From positions 186,001 to 250,000 of the forward strand of contig NZ_SJJR01000009.1 of assembly GCF_004331455.1 (NCBI RefSeq): a stretch of 64,000 nt of DNA, read 5' to 3'. Position 1 is the first letter of the stretch; every line of letters starts with the position of its first letter. Made by a program: the position numbers and the translations under genes. Below are positions 50,813-60,022 of this stretch, one piece after another. Source of the DNA: Micromonospora zingiberis (lineage in GTDB: Bacteria; Actinomycetota; Actinomycetes; Mycobacteriales; Micromonosporaceae). The notes under the pieces were generated by a model. That model did not search any database, had not been told where the DNA came from, and saw only the letters and a list, made by a program, of their open reading frames with translations.

Positions 50813-51289
50813 ATGGCGCATCAGGCACGCGGCGGTCGCTCCGGACGTAGCCGGGTCCAACTCGCCGCCCTGGTCGTGGCAGCCCTCTTCCTGATCATCG
50901 GCGTGGCCGGCTTCATCCCGGGCATCACCACCGGTTACGGCGACATGACCTTCGCCGGGCACCATTCCGGGGCGAAGCTGCTCGGCGTGTTCCAGGTGTC
51001 GATCCTGCACAACCTGCTGCACCTCGGCTTCGGCCTGGTCGGCCTGGTGCTGTCCCGTCGGCTGGCCGGCGCGCGACTCTTCCTGGCCGGCGGCGGGGCG
51101 ATCTATCTCGCCCTGTGGCTGTACGGGTGGGCCACCGAGGACGAGAGCGCGGCAAACTTCATCCCGGTCAACGGTGCCGACGACTTCCTGCACCTGGGGC
51201 TCGGCTTCGGCATGCTGGCGCTGGGCCTGCTGCTGTCCAACCGGGCCGGCACCGGCGGCGCCCTCGACACCCCGCTCGACCGTCCCTGA
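50813..51289 (+). CDS. DUF4383 membrane protein
   Basis: A 158-residue protein with four hydrophobic helices and DUF4383 features such as HNLLHLGFGLVGL and a C-terminal DDFLHLGLGFGMLALG. The sequence GVAGFIPGITTGYGDMTFAGHHSGAKLLG forms the first periplasmic loop. ATG 50813 has GAGGTGA six bases upstream. It is monocistronic and ends at a hairpin. Function unknown. Confidence 0.85.
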   Translation: MAHQARGGRSGRSRVQLAALVVAALFLIIGVAGFIPGITTGYGDMTFAGHHSGAKLLGVFQVSILHNLLHLGFGLVGLVLSRRLAGARLFLAGGGAIYLALWLYGWATEDESAANFIPVNGADDFLHLGLGFGMLALGLLLSNRAGTGGALDTPLDRP

Positions 51290-51293
51290 CCGA

Positions 51294-51339
51294 CAGGTCG
51301 TGGTGCAACCGCCGCCTGAGGGTGTCGCACCACGACCTG
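51294..51339. terminator. Hairpin between DUF4383 and obg
   Basis: Perfect 13-bp stem CAGGTCGTGGTGC (51294-51306) / GCACCACGACCTG (51327-51339) with a 20-base loop, between two convergent genes. Confidence 0.75.
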
Positions 51340-51370
51340 CCGGGGCCGCCGTTGCCTGGGCGGGCTGGAA

Positions 51371-52819
51371 CTATTCGGTGTCGTCCGCGTCGGGCGTCGA
51401 CTCCACCTCGTCGGCGGGCCGCTGCCGGCGAGCCTTCCGGGCGGCCAACCGCTCGGCCGCGCTGGCCCGGGTCTGCTTCTCCTCCAAGCGGACGTCCCGA
51501 CCCCGGGCACCGGGCACGAACTCCACCCCGGCGTAGAGGGTCGGCTGCCAGTCGAACTCCCGCTCGCCGATGCGGACCAGGTCGCCCGGCTGGGCGCCGG
51601 CCTTGGCCAACTGGTCCTCGACACCGAGCCGGGCCAGCCGGTCGGCGAGGTAGCCCACCGCCTCGTCGTTGTCGAAGTTCGTCTGGCGCACCCACCGCTC
51701 GGGACGGACGCCCCGCACCGTGTACGAGCCGTCCGGCTCCGCCTCGATGGTGAAACCGGCGTCGTCGACCGCCTTGGGCCGGATCACGACCCGGGTCGGC
51801 TCGGCCGGCGGCGCCGCCACCCGCGACTGCTCCACCAGTTCCGCCATCGCGTAGGTGAGCTCCTTGAGTCCCTCCCGGGTGGCCGCCGAAACCTCGAAGA
51901 CGCGCAGGCCACGCGCCTGGAGGTCGGGTCGGACGATGTCGGCCAGGTCACGCCCGTCGGGCACGTCGACCTTGTTCAGCGCGACCAACCGGGGCCGGTC
52001 GGCCAGGCCGCCGTACGCCTCCAGCTCCGCCTCGATGGTGTCGATGTCGGCCAACGGGTCCCGACCGGGCTCCAGCGTGGCGGTGTCGATGACGTGCACC
52101 AGCACGGCGCAGCGCTCGACGTGCCGGAGGAACTCCAGCCCCAGCCCCTTGCCGGTGGCCGCGCCGGGAATCAGACCCGGCACGTCGGCGACGGTGAAGG
52201 TGTGGTTGTCGACCCGGACCACGCCGAGGTTGGGCACCAGGGTGGTGAACGGGTAGTCGGCGATCTTCGGCTTGGCCGCGGAGATCACCGAGATCAGCGA
52301 GGACTTGCCGGCCGACGGGAAGCCGACCAGGCCGACGTCGGCGACGCTCTTGAGTTCCAGCACCACGTCCAGTTGCTCACCCGGCTCGCCCAACTCGGCG
52401 AATCCGGGCGCCTTACGGCGGGCGTTGGCCAGCGAGGCGTTGCCCCGCCCGCCGCGCCCACCCCGGGCCACCTCGAAGGTGGTGCCGGCACCCACCATGT
52501 CGGCGAGCACCGTGCCGTCCAGGGTCTGTACGACCGTGCCGTCCGGCACCTTGAGCACCAAGTCGCCACCGTTGGCGCCGTCCCGGTTCGACCCGGCGCC
52601 ACCGCGACCGTTCGGTGCCTTGACGTGCGGTCGGAAGTGGAAGTCGAGCAGCGTGTGCACCTGCGCGTCGACCACCAGGGAGACGGTGCCGCCGTGCCCA
52701 CCGTTGCCCCCGTCGGGGCCGCCGAACGGCTTGAACTTCTCCCGGTGGATCGAGACACAGCCGTGCCCGCCGTCGCCGGCCTGCAGGTGCAGGACGACCC
52801 GGTCAACGAACGTAGTCAC
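51371..52819 (-). CDS. obg: Obg family GTPase CgtA
   Basis: Large-subunit assembly and stress-response GTPase of 482 residues. Gly-rich Obg fold at the N terminus (FVDRVVLHLQAGDGGHGCVS, GGPDGGNGGHGG), G domain with GFPSAGKSS, DVPGLI and NKVD, and a C-terminal OCT domain (FTIEAEPDGSYTVRG...). A charged tail of about 60 residues follows the OCT domain. GTG 52819 has GGAAGGA eight bases upstream. It follows rplU-rpmA, the conserved order; here the usual proBA pair is not downstream. Confidence 0.96.
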   Translation of the reverse strand: MTTFVDRVVLHLQAGDGGHGCVSIHREKFKPFGGPDGGNGGHGGTVSLVVDAQVHTLLDFHFRPHVKAPNGRGGAGSNRDGANGGDLVLKVPDGTVVQTLDGTVLADMVGAGTTFEVARGGRGGRGNASLANARRKAPGFAELGEPGEQLDVVLELKSVADVGLVGFPSAGKSSLISVISAAKPKIADYPFTTLVPNLGVVRVDNHTFTVADVPGLIPGAATGKGLGLEFLRHVERCAVLVHVIDTATLEPGRDPLADIDTIEAELEAYGGLADRPRLVALNKVDVPDGRDLADIVRPDLQARGLRVFEVSAATREGLKELTYAMAELVEQSRVAAPPAEPTRVVIRPKAVDDAGFTIEAEPDGSYTVRGVRPERWVRQTNFDNDEAVGYLADRLARLGVEDQLAKAGAQPGDLVRIGEREFDWQPTLYAGVEFVPGARGRDVRLEEKQTRASAAERLAARKARRQRPADEVESTPDADDTE

Positions 52820-52864
52820 GCCGTAATCCTTCCAGCGGGGCCGCCCCCGCACATGAAATGGCAA

Positions 52865-52896
52865 AGCGGGCCGGGACATCAGGTCCACGGCCCGCT
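52865..52896 (-). terminator. Hairpin between rpmA and obg
   Basis: Stem AGCGGGCCG / CGGCCCGCT with an inner GGAC/GTCC extension, 13 bp after the rpmA stop. On the minus strand the stem is followed by TTTGCC. It may partially terminate rplU-rpmA transcription before obg. Confidence 0.7.
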
Positions 52897-52908
52897 TACG
52901 CCGGAGAG

Positions 52909-53163
52909 CTACTGCTGCGGCACGATGCTGACGGTCTTGCGACCGCGCTTGGTGCCGAACTGGACCGAGCCGGCGGCCAGCGCGAAGAGCGTGTCGTCGC
53001 TACCGCGGCCGACCAGGTCACCGGGGTGGAACTTGGTGCCACGCTGACGGATGAGGATCTCACCCGCGCTGACCACCTGACCACCGAAGCGCTTCACGCC
53101 GAGTCGCTGGGCCGCGGAGTCACGACCGTTACGCGAGCTGGACGCACCCTTTTTGTGAGCCAT
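52909..53163 (-). CDS. rpmA: 50S ribosomal protein L27
   Basis: Basic 84-residue ribosomal protein at the peptidyl-transferase centre. The start AHKKGASSSRNGRDS and the core QRLGVKRFGGQVV...GEILIRQRGTKFHPG are canonical; no extra N-terminal cleavage extension is present. ATG 53163. It lies 11 bp after rplU. Confidence 0.98.
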   Translation of the reverse strand: MAHKKGASSSRNGRDSAAQRLGVKRFGGQVVSAGEILIRQRGTKFHPGDLVGRGSDDTLFALAAGSVQFGTKRGRKTVSIVPQQ

Positions 53164-53174
53164 TGGAGGACGAC

Positions 53175-53489
53175 CTACTTCCCGCTGGAGATGCCGGTCA
53201 CCTTGACCTGGGTCAGCGGCTGGCGGTGACCCTGGCGCTTGTGGTAGCCGGTCTTGTTCTTGAACTTGTGGATCCGGATCTTCGGGCCCTTGGTGTGCGC
53301 GGCGATCTCGCCGGACACCTCGACCTGAGCGAGCTTCGCCGCGTCGGTCACCAGGTCGTCACCGTCGACGAGGAGCACCGCGGCGAGCTTCACCGCGTCG
53401 CCGGGGGCACCGGCGAGCTTCTCGACCTCGATCACGTCGCCTTCGGCGACCTTGTACTGCTTGCCGCCGGTCTTGACGATCGCGTACAT
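53175..53489 (-). CDS. rplU: 50S ribosomal protein L21
   Basis: Ribosomal protein of 104 residues starting MYAIVKTGGKQYKV and ending with the KRQGHRQPLTQVKVTGI signature. ATG 53489 has AGGGAG about ten bases upstream. First gene of rplU-rpmA-(obg), with a 322-bp leader to rne. Confidence 0.98.
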   Translation of the reverse strand: MYAIVKTGGKQYKVAEGDVIEVEKLAGAPGDAVKLAAVLLVDGDDLVTDAAKLAQVEVSGEIAAHTKGPKIRIHKFKNKTGYHKRQGHRQPLTQVKVTGISSGK

Positions 53490-53683
53490 CGGAGGCGGAC
53501 TCCCTGTCGTTGAGGCTGCTAACGTCTTTTCCCACCGTTGCCGGTCGGTCGTTCCCACGGCGGCTCGCCGGGTAGCAGAGGCACGGCGGCGCGGGCACAC
53601 GGGAACTCGGCACACAAAGGTGCGCCGCAGGCAAGCGTACGGCATGCTCGCCCCGTACCCCAAACCGCCCCCCGCCCACCCGC

Positions 53684-53737
53684 AAGGAAGGGCACCCTGT
53701 TAACGCCTCAGGTAGCGGAAGGGCCCCCTGTTAACGC
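53684..53737. repeat. Paired GGAAGGGC-GTTAAC intergenic repeat, locus 3
   Basis: Two direct copies (AAGGAAGGGCACCCTGTTAA at 53684; GGAAGGGCCCCCTGTTAACG at 53717) separated by CTCAGGTA, the same arrangement as at 17205-17256. Confidence 0.85.
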
Positions 53738-53765
53738 ATCGGATCCGGGCGCTGGCACGCCGCGG

Positions 53766-53797
53766 CCCCTCCCGGCGGACGTCACCGCCGGGAGGGG
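53766..53797 (-). terminator. Terminator of rne
   Basis: Perfect 13-bp stem CCCCTCCCGGCGG / CCGCCGGGAGGGG with a 6-base loop, starting 14 bp after the rne stop. Confidence 0.85.
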
Positions 53798-53811
53798 CCA
53801 CCACGTACGGG

Positions 53812-56800
53812 TCAGGGTCGGGTGCGACGCCGTGCGCCACCCCGGCGGGAGCGACGGCGCCCGGTGCTGCTCTCGCCGCTGTCCTCGTCGTCCTCGGCCA
53901 GCGCGTCCGGGTCGTCCGGGGCGGCCAGCCGGGCTGACTCGCCCTGCTGGCTGTCGGCGATGTCCGCAGCGGCCGGGGTCTGCGTCTCGTAGCGCGACAG
54001 GTCGTAGCCCATGGTGTCGTGGTAGTCGGCGTCGGCGGTGCTCGTACTGTCGGCCTCGGTGACCTCCACCACGGTCCGCTCGGCCGGGGCGCTCTTGCGC
54101 GCCCGACGCCGGGACGTCGCGGTCGGCTGCTCCGCCGTCGGCACGCCGGCCGAGGCGACCGCCTTGACCTTCTCCCCGCCGCCGGCCCGTGGCTTCTCCG
54201 GCACCGGCTCGGTGTGGATGACCAGGCCCCGACCCTTGCAGCACTCGCAGGTCTCGCTGAACGCCTCCAGCAGCCCGGCACCGATCCGCTTGCGGGTCAT
54301 CTGCACCAGACCCAGCGAGGTGATCTCGGTGACCTGGTGCTTGGTACGGTCCCGGCCCAGGCACTCGGTCAGCCGACGCAGCACCAGCTCCCGGTTCGAC
54401 TCCAGCACCATGTCGATGAAGTCGATCACCACGATGCCGCCGATGTCGCGCAGCCGCAGCTGGCGGACGATCTCCTCGGCCGCCTCCAGGTTGTTGCGGG
54501 TGACCGTCTCCTCCAGGTTGCCGCCGGCACCGGTGTACTTGCCGGTGTTGACGTCGACCACGGTCATCGCCTCGGTCCGGTCGATCACCAGGTGGCCGCC
54601 GGAGGGGAGGAAGACCTTGCGGTCGAGCCCCTTGAGGATCTGCTCGTCGATCCGGTACTCGGCGAAGACGTCCGTGGTGCCCACGTGCCGGCGCAGCCGG
54701 GCGAGCAGATCCGGCGAGACGTGGGACAGGTACGACTCGACCATGTCGTACGACTGGTCGCCCTCGATCACCAGCTCACGGAAGTCCTCGTTGAACAGGT
54801 CCCGGACCACCCGGATGACGAGGTCCGGCTCCTCGTACAGCAGCACCGGCGCACCGCCCTCGGCGGCCTTGGCCTGGATGTCCTCCCACTGCGCCTGGAG
54901 CCGCTTGACGTCGCGGGCCAACTCGTCCTCGCTGGCCCCCTCGGCCGCGGTCCGGACGATCACCCCGGCGCCGTCCGGCACCAACTTCTTGAGCACGTCC
55001 CGCAGTCGCTTGCGCTCGGTGTCCGGCAGCTTGCGGCTGATCCCGGAGGCGTTGCCGCCCGGCACGTAGACCAGGTGCCGGCCGGAGAGCGCGATGTGGC
55101 TGGTCAGCCGGGCGCCCTTGTGCCCGATCGGGTCCTTGGTGACCTGCACCAGCACCGAGTCGCCGGACTTGAGCGCCTGCTCGATCGAGCGGGCCCGACC
55201 CTCCAGGCCGGTGGTGTCCCAGTTGACCTCGCCGGCGTATAGCACCGCGTTGCGGCCCCGGCCGATGTCGACGAACGCCGCCTCCATGCTGGGCAGCACG
55301 TTCTGCACCTTGCCGAGGTAGACGTTGCCGGCCATGGTGCCCGCCGAGTTGCGGGTGACGTAGTGCTCGACCAGCACGCCGTCCTCCAGGACGGCGATCT
55401 GGGTGCGATCACCGCGCTGGCGTACCGCCATCACCCGGTCGACCGCCTCCCGGCGGGCCAGGAACTCCGACTCGCTGAGGATCGGCGGGCGGGTGCGGCG
55501 CTGCTCGCGCCCGTCCCGGCGGCGCTGCCGCTTGGCCTCCAGCCGGGTCGAGCCGGAGACGCCCTGCACCTCGTCGACCGTACGACGCGGCTCTCGGATC
55601 TTCACCACCGTCGGCACGCCGTCATCGGCGGCGCCCTCGGTGTCGCCGGCACCCCGGCGGCGGCGACGCCGACGCCGACGGGTCAACCCGTCGCCGCCCT
55701 CGGCCTCGTCGCCCCCCTCGTCGGTCTCGGTCTCGGCTTCCTCCGCCTCGTCCGCCTCGGCCTGGATTGCCTCCTCGGCCTCGCCGTCCTCGACGTCCTC
55801 GGCGTCCTCCGCGCCGCCCTTGCCGCGTCCCCGGCCCCGGCGGCCACGCCGGCGGCGCCGCCGTCCGGCAGCGCTCTCCTCGTCCTCTTCGTCCACGGCG
55901 ACCTCTTCGGTCTCCGCAGCGGCTTCCTCGTCGGCCTCGGCCGTCACCACCGGCTCGGCCTCCCGGCGGCCACGACGGCGGCGACGGGGCGGTTCGGCCG
56001 GTTCCTCGGCGACCTCTTCCTCGGCGGCCGGCTCGGCGGCGGCGACCCGGGCGGCGGTGATCTCCTCCGGGGCCATGAACAGCACCGTCGGCGCGGTGAG
56101 CGCGGCGCGCCGACGGCGCGACCGTGGCTCCGGCGCCGGCTCCACGGCCGCCTCCGCAGCCGGCGGCGTCTCCGGGGCCGGCTCGACCGCCGCCGGTGCC
56201 GGCTCTTCGCCTTCGGCGGGCTCGTCGGTGGGTACGTCAGCCGCGTTCTCGACCGGCGCGGCGCCGGCTCCGAAGTCGGTCCCGGCGGCGGGTTCGGCGG
56301 CGGGTTCGGCGGCGGTCTCCGGTGCCCCGGCCACCGGCTCGTCGGTGACCGGCGGCTCCGCCGGGATCTCGACCGCCGCGGGCGCGGCCTTCCGGCGCCG
56401 GGTACGGGTCACCTTGACCGGCGGTACGACGTCACCGGCGGCAGCTTCGACCTCGGCCGCGGCCAGCGGCTCCTCGGTGCTCTTCTGGGCGGTGGTGGCC
56501 TTACGGCGCCGCCGCGTGGTCTTGGGTGCGGCGTCGAGGTCACCGGAGACCGGGGCGAGGACCTCGGCCTGAGGCGCTTCCCCACTGCCCACGGCCGGCG
56601 CACCCAGCGCCTCCACTGGGGCGTCGGTCTGTTCGGGCGGGCTGACCGGGGTGGTTCGCCGCCGGGTGGCCCGCCGCCGGGGCGGTTCCTCGACGGCCGA
56701 GGCGCCAGCCAGGTCGGCCGTACCGCTCACCGTGTCGGTGGCGTCCTCCGGTGTACTGGCGGCGTCGACCGGCTCCGGCGGCGCAGCGGCGCCGCCAGCC

Positions 56801-56892
56801 CCACTCGCCGGGTCGGCGATGTTGTGCTCGGCGGTCTCGTCGGCCGGGTTCGCACCGGTCCGTTCGCCGCCCTCGGGCTCGTTCTCGAGCAT
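53812..56892 (-). CDS. rne: Ribonuclease E/G
   Basis: Endoribonuclease for mRNA decay and rRNA processing, 1026 residues. The first 490 or so residues are acidic, Ala/Glu/Pro-rich and interspersed with Arg blocks (RRRRRGRRG), presumably disordered scaffold. Then come the S1 domain (GNVYLGKVQNVLPSMEAAFVD, near 520-600), the catalytic DNase I-like core (VVIDFIDM near 825) and the Zn-link CECCKG near 882. A Pro/Ser-rich tail ends RRRSRRGGARRRTRP. ATG 56892 has GGAGA seven bases upstream. Catalytic domain in the centre with disordered arms on both sides is the actinobacterial RNase E layout. Confidence 0.95.
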   Translation of the reverse strand: MLENEPEGGERTGANPADETAEHNIADPASGAGGAAAPPEPVDAASTPEDATDTVSGTADLAGASAVEEPPRRRATRRRTTPVSPPEQTDAPVEALGAPAVGSGEAPQAEVLAPVSGDLDAAPKTTRRRRKATTAQKSTEEPLAAAEVEAAAGDVVPPVKVTRTRRRKAAPAAVEIPAEPPVTDEPVAGAPETAAEPAAEPAAGTDFGAGAAPVENAADVPTDEPAEGEEPAPAAVEPAPETPPAAEAAVEPAPEPRSRRRRAALTAPTVLFMAPEEITAARVAAAEPAAEEEVAEEPAEPPRRRRRGRREAEPVVTAEADEEAAAETEEVAVDEEDEESAAGRRRRRRGRRGRGRGKGGAEDAEDVEDGEAEEAIQAEADEAEEAETETDEGGDEAEGGDGLTRRRRRRRRRGAGDTEGAADDGVPTVVKIREPRRTVDEVQGVSGSTRLEAKRQRRRDGREQRRTRPPILSESEFLARREAVDRVMAVRQRGDRTQIAVLEDGVLVEHYVTRNSAGTMAGNVYLGKVQNVLPSMEAAFVDIGRGRNAVLYAGEVNWDTTGLEGRARSIEQALKSGDSVLVQVTKDPIGHKGARLTSHIALSGRHLVYVPGGNASGISRKLPDTERKRLRDVLKKLVPDGAGVIVRTAAEGASEDELARDVKRLQAQWEDIQAKAAEGGAPVLLYEEPDLVIRVVRDLFNEDFRELVIEGDQSYDMVESYLSHVSPDLLARLRRHVGTTDVFAEYRIDEQILKGLDRKVFLPSGGHLVIDRTEAMTVVDVNTGKYTGAGGNLEETVTRNNLEAAEEIVRQLRLRDIGGIVVIDFIDMVLESNRELVLRRLTECLGRDRTKHQVTEITSLGLVQMTRKRIGAGLLEAFSETCECCKGRGLVIHTEPVPEKPRAGGGEKVKAVASAGVPTAEQPTATSRRRARKSAPAERTVVEVTEADSTSTADADYHDTMGYDLSRYETQTPAAADIADSQQGESARLAAPDDPDALAEDDEDSGESSTGRRRSRRGGARRRTRP

Positions 56893-57022
56893 GGACGTTC
56901 TCCAGTTCTGGCTTCCCCGGGCGCGGGTGAGCGCTGCCACGCAGGGAGGCCGCAAAAGTGTTTCCCCGGGCGCACGGCGTGCGCGACCGGCGAAGTCTGC
57001 CTGCCTGGACGCCGACCGTCGG

Positions 57023-57805
57023 TCAGCGTCCGCCGATGGTTGCCCCGTCGCGATCCGCGTCCAGCGGATCCACGATCGCACCCTGCGCGGTCAGCGTGCC
57101 CTGAGCCAGCCGGATCACCTTCGGGGCCACCGGCGGCTCCAGGCCGGCCACCACGCGGAGGCCGGAAAGGACGTCATCGGGCCGTACGGACGGGGTGACC
57201 TGCCGTACGACCAGTTCGAGTATCGCACACGGTACGGCCGATCCCCCGGAAGGCGTCGCCGACGGGGCACTCACATCGATGGCAATGACTGCGGCACGCG
57301 CGTCGAAGGTCCGCCGCCCCTGCTTGGTCATCCGCTCGACCTGCACCTGCTCGGCGGCGCTGAAGACGGCCACGGCCTTGCCCAGCACCTCGGGATCCAC
57401 CTGCGGCAGCTCGATGCGCCACCGGGACGCCTCGATCCGCTCCGCCAACCCGCCGCCGGTGGCCACCACGGCGTCGAGCACGTCGAGGCCGGGCGAGAGC
57501 GCGGCGTCCAACGCGCTGCGCAGCGCCTCCGGGTCGACGGGTTCACGCAGGCCGACCTCCAGGTACTCGGCCTCGCTGGCTACCCCGGTCGGCGCCGCGC
57601 TGGCGTACGAGATCTTGGGGTGCGGGGTGAAGCCCTGCGAGAAGGCCACTGGCACCCCGGCGCGGCGCAGCGCCCGCTCGAACGCCCGGGCGAAGTCCCG
57701 GTGCGAGGTGAACCGCAACGGGCCCCGCTTGGCGTACCGGATCCGCAGGCGCTGGACGACCGGCGCCTGGCCACCCTCGGGCTGTGGTCTCTTACTGATC
57801 TTCAT
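57023..57805 (-). CDS. DUF2344/TIGR03936 radical SAM-associated protein
   Basis: Protein of 260 residues, RIRYAKRGPLRFTSHRDFARAFERALRRAGVP...FSQGFTPHPKISYASAAPTGVASEAEYLEV, the signature of TIGR03936. It has no cluster motif itself and lies 25 bp after the radical SAM gene. In other bacteria the two are often fused, so they probably form one complex. Function of the pair is not known to me. ATG 57805. Confidence 0.9.
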   Translation of the reverse strand: MKISKRPQPEGGQAPVVQRLRIRYAKRGPLRFTSHRDFARAFERALRRAGVPVAFSQGFTPHPKISYASAAPTGVASEAEYLEVGLREPVDPEALRSALDAALSPGLDVLDAVVATGGGLAERIEASRWRIELPQVDPEVLGKAVAVFSAAEQVQVERMTKQGRRTFDARAAVIAIDVSAPSATPSGGSAVPCAILELVVRQVTPSVRPDDVLSGLRVVAGLEPPVAPKVIRLAQGTLTAQGAIVDPLDADRDGATIGGR

Positions 57806-57830
57806 GCTCCTCGCTGGCGGACCAACCGGG

Positions 57831-59813
57831 TCACTGCTGGGCGCCGGTGGGCAGCCTCAGGCCGTTGACCGGGGTCAACGGGAGTAGTTTCCGGCCGGTC
57901 GGGCCGATCTGGATCTCGGTGTCCATCGCCGGGCAGACCCCGCAGTCGAAACACGGCGTCCACCGGCAGTCGTCCTGCTCGTACTCGCTGAGCGAGTCCT
58001 GCCAGTCCTGCCAGAGCCAGTCCTTGTCCAGGCCCGAGTCCAGGTGGTCCCAGGGCAGGACCTCCAACTCCTCGCGCTCGCGGGTGGTGTACCAGTCGAG
58101 GTCCACCCCGAAGGTGGGCAGCACCTCGTCGGCGGCCTCCACCCAGCGCTGGTACGAAAAGTGTTCGCTCCAGCCGTCGAACCGGCCGCCGTTCTCCCAG
58201 ACCTTGCGGATCACCGCGCCGACCCGACGGTCCCCCCGGGAGAGCAGGCCCTCGATCAGCGACGGCTCGCCGTCGTGGTAGCGGAAGCCGATCGCCCGGC
58301 CCAGCGAACGGTCCGCGTTGATCGCCTGCTTGAGCAGCTTGAGCCGGCCGTCGATGACCTCCGGCCGGGCCATCGCCGCCCACTGGAACGGGGTGTGCGG
58401 CTTCGGCACGAACCCGCCGATGGAGACCGTGCAGCGGATGTCCTTGGAACCGGTCGCGGCCCGGCCGGCGCGGATGACCTCGTGCGCCATGTCGGCGATC
58501 TCCAGGACATCCTCGTCGGTCTCGGTGGGCAGCCCGCACATGAAGTAGAGCTTCACCTGCCGCCAGCCGTTGGTGTACGCGGTGACCACGGTACGGATGA
58601 GGTCGTCCTTCGACACCATCTTGTTGATCACCTTGCGGATCCGCTCCGACCCGCCCTCCGGGGCGAAGGTCAGACCGGTCCGCCGCCCGTTGCGGGACAG
58701 CTCCTGGGCCAGCTCGATGTTGAACGCGTCCACCCGGGTCGACGGCAGCGACAGCGACACGTTGGTGCCCTTGTACTGCTCGGCCAGGCCGGAGCACATG
58801 TCGCCGATCTCGGAGTGGTCGGCCGAGGAGAGCGACAGCAGGCCCACCTCGTGGAAGCCGGAGAACTCCAGCCCCTGCTGCACCATCTGCCCCACCGTGG
58901 TGATGGAGCGTTCGCGGACCGGCCGGGTGATCATGCCCGCCTGGCAGAACCGGCACCCCCGGGTGCAACCCCGGAAGATCTCCACCGCGTACCGCTCGTG
59001 CACCGTCTCGGCCAGCGGGACCAGCGGCTTCTTCGGGTACGGCCAGGCGTCCAGGTCCATCGTCGTACGCTTGTGCACCCGGAACGGCACGTCCGCCCGG
59101 TTCGGTACGACCCGCTGGATCCGGCCGTCGGGCAGGTAGTCCACGTCGTAGAAGCGCGGCACGTAGACGCTCTCGGTGCGGGCCAGCCGCAGCAGCAGCT
59201 CGTCGCGGCCGCCCGGACGCCCCTCGGCCTTCCAGTCCCGCACGATCGCGGTGATCTCCAGCACCGCCTCCTCGCCGTCGCCGAGCACCGCGGCGTCGAC
59301 GAAGTCGGCGATCGGCTCCGGGTTGAACGCCGCGTGCCCGCCCGCCACGATCACCGGATCGTCGTCGGTACGGTCGGCCGCGAGCAGCGGAATCCCGGCC
59401 AGGTCGATCGCGGTGAGCAGGTTGGTGTAGCCCAGCTCGGTGGCGAACGACACGCCGAACAGGTCGAAGTCGCGCACCGGCCGGTGGGCATCCACGGTGA
59501 ACTGGGGCACGCCGTGGGCGCGCATCAGCTTCTCCAGGTCCGGCCAGACCGCGTACGTCCGCTCGGCGAGCGTGTCGGGCAGCTCGTTGAGCACCTCGTA
59601 GAGAATCTGCACACCCTGGTTGGGCAGGCCGACCTCGTACGCGTCCGGGTACATCAGCGCCCACCGTACGGTCGCCGCGTCCCAGTCCTTGACCACTGCG
59701 CCCAGCTCACCACCGACGTACTGGATCGGCTTGGTCACCTGGGGCAGCAGCGGCTCCAGTCGGGGCCACACGGAGTTGGCCGCGACGGGGCGCGGTGTGG
59801 TGGACGGGCTCAT
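57831..59813 (-). CDS. B12-binding domain radical SAM protein, TIGR03960 family
   Basis: A 660-residue protein with an N-terminal cobalamin-binding-like domain (WALMYPDAYEVGLPNQGVQILYEVLN...), followed by a radical SAM core with CTRGCRFC (Cys near 283-290) and GLTFAPEGGSERIRKVINK. Near the C terminus a second Cys cluster, CRWTPCFDCGVC (about 617-628), could hold another iron-sulfur centre. ATG 59813 is used. It is followed directly by the DUF2344 gene and then rne. Confidence 0.9.
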   Translation of the reverse strand: MSPSTTPRPVAANSVWPRLEPLLPQVTKPIQYVGGELGAVVKDWDAATVRWALMYPDAYEVGLPNQGVQILYEVLNELPDTLAERTYAVWPDLEKLMRAHGVPQFTVDAHRPVRDFDLFGVSFATELGYTNLLTAIDLAGIPLLAADRTDDDPVIVAGGHAAFNPEPIADFVDAAVLGDGEEAVLEITAIVRDWKAEGRPGGRDELLLRLARTESVYVPRFYDVDYLPDGRIQRVVPNRADVPFRVHKRTTMDLDAWPYPKKPLVPLAETVHERYAVEIFRGCTRGCRFCQAGMITRPVRERSITTVGQMVQQGLEFSGFHEVGLLSLSSADHSEIGDMCSGLAEQYKGTNVSLSLPSTRVDAFNIELAQELSRNGRRTGLTFAPEGGSERIRKVINKMVSKDDLIRTVVTAYTNGWRQVKLYFMCGLPTETDEDVLEIADMAHEVIRAGRAATGSKDIRCTVSIGGFVPKPHTPFQWAAMARPEVIDGRLKLLKQAINADRSLGRAIGFRYHDGEPSLIEGLLSRGDRRVGAVIRKVWENGGRFDGWSEHFSYQRWVEAADEVLPTFGVDLDWYTTREREELEVLPWDHLDSGLDKDWLWQDWQDSLSEYEQDDCRWTPCFDCGVCPAMDTEIQIGPTGRKLLPLTPVNGLRLPTGAQQ

Positions 59814-60022
59814 GATGCCCAAGGGTACGCGCCCGATCGCCGGCACCCGCGCCACACCTGTCCCTTCGACCCGCCAGGCCAGCGGTCGCCATGAGCGGCC
59901 CGGCCCCCGGCCGCGAACCGACGCGGCGGAGAAGGTCGCTCGGCTGCGCTACGGCCGGCCTGATTCGGCCACGGTGGCACAACGGTACTAACCTCGGGTC
60001 GGCGTGAGAGGAGATTGCCGCG

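Larger units (their letters stand above)
53490..53811. other. Leader region between rne and rplU
   Basis: This 322-bp stretch must contain the rplU promoter on the minus strand, but I find no confident -35/-10 pair. It holds the third paired GGAAGGGC-GTTAAC repeat (53684-53737) and the rne terminator (53766-53797). Confidence 0.6.

Noticed and set aside
55363..57198. Long plus-strand frame opposite rne
   Set aside because: Gly/Arg/Leu low-complexity shadow of the acidic rne repeats, with no ribosome-binding site.
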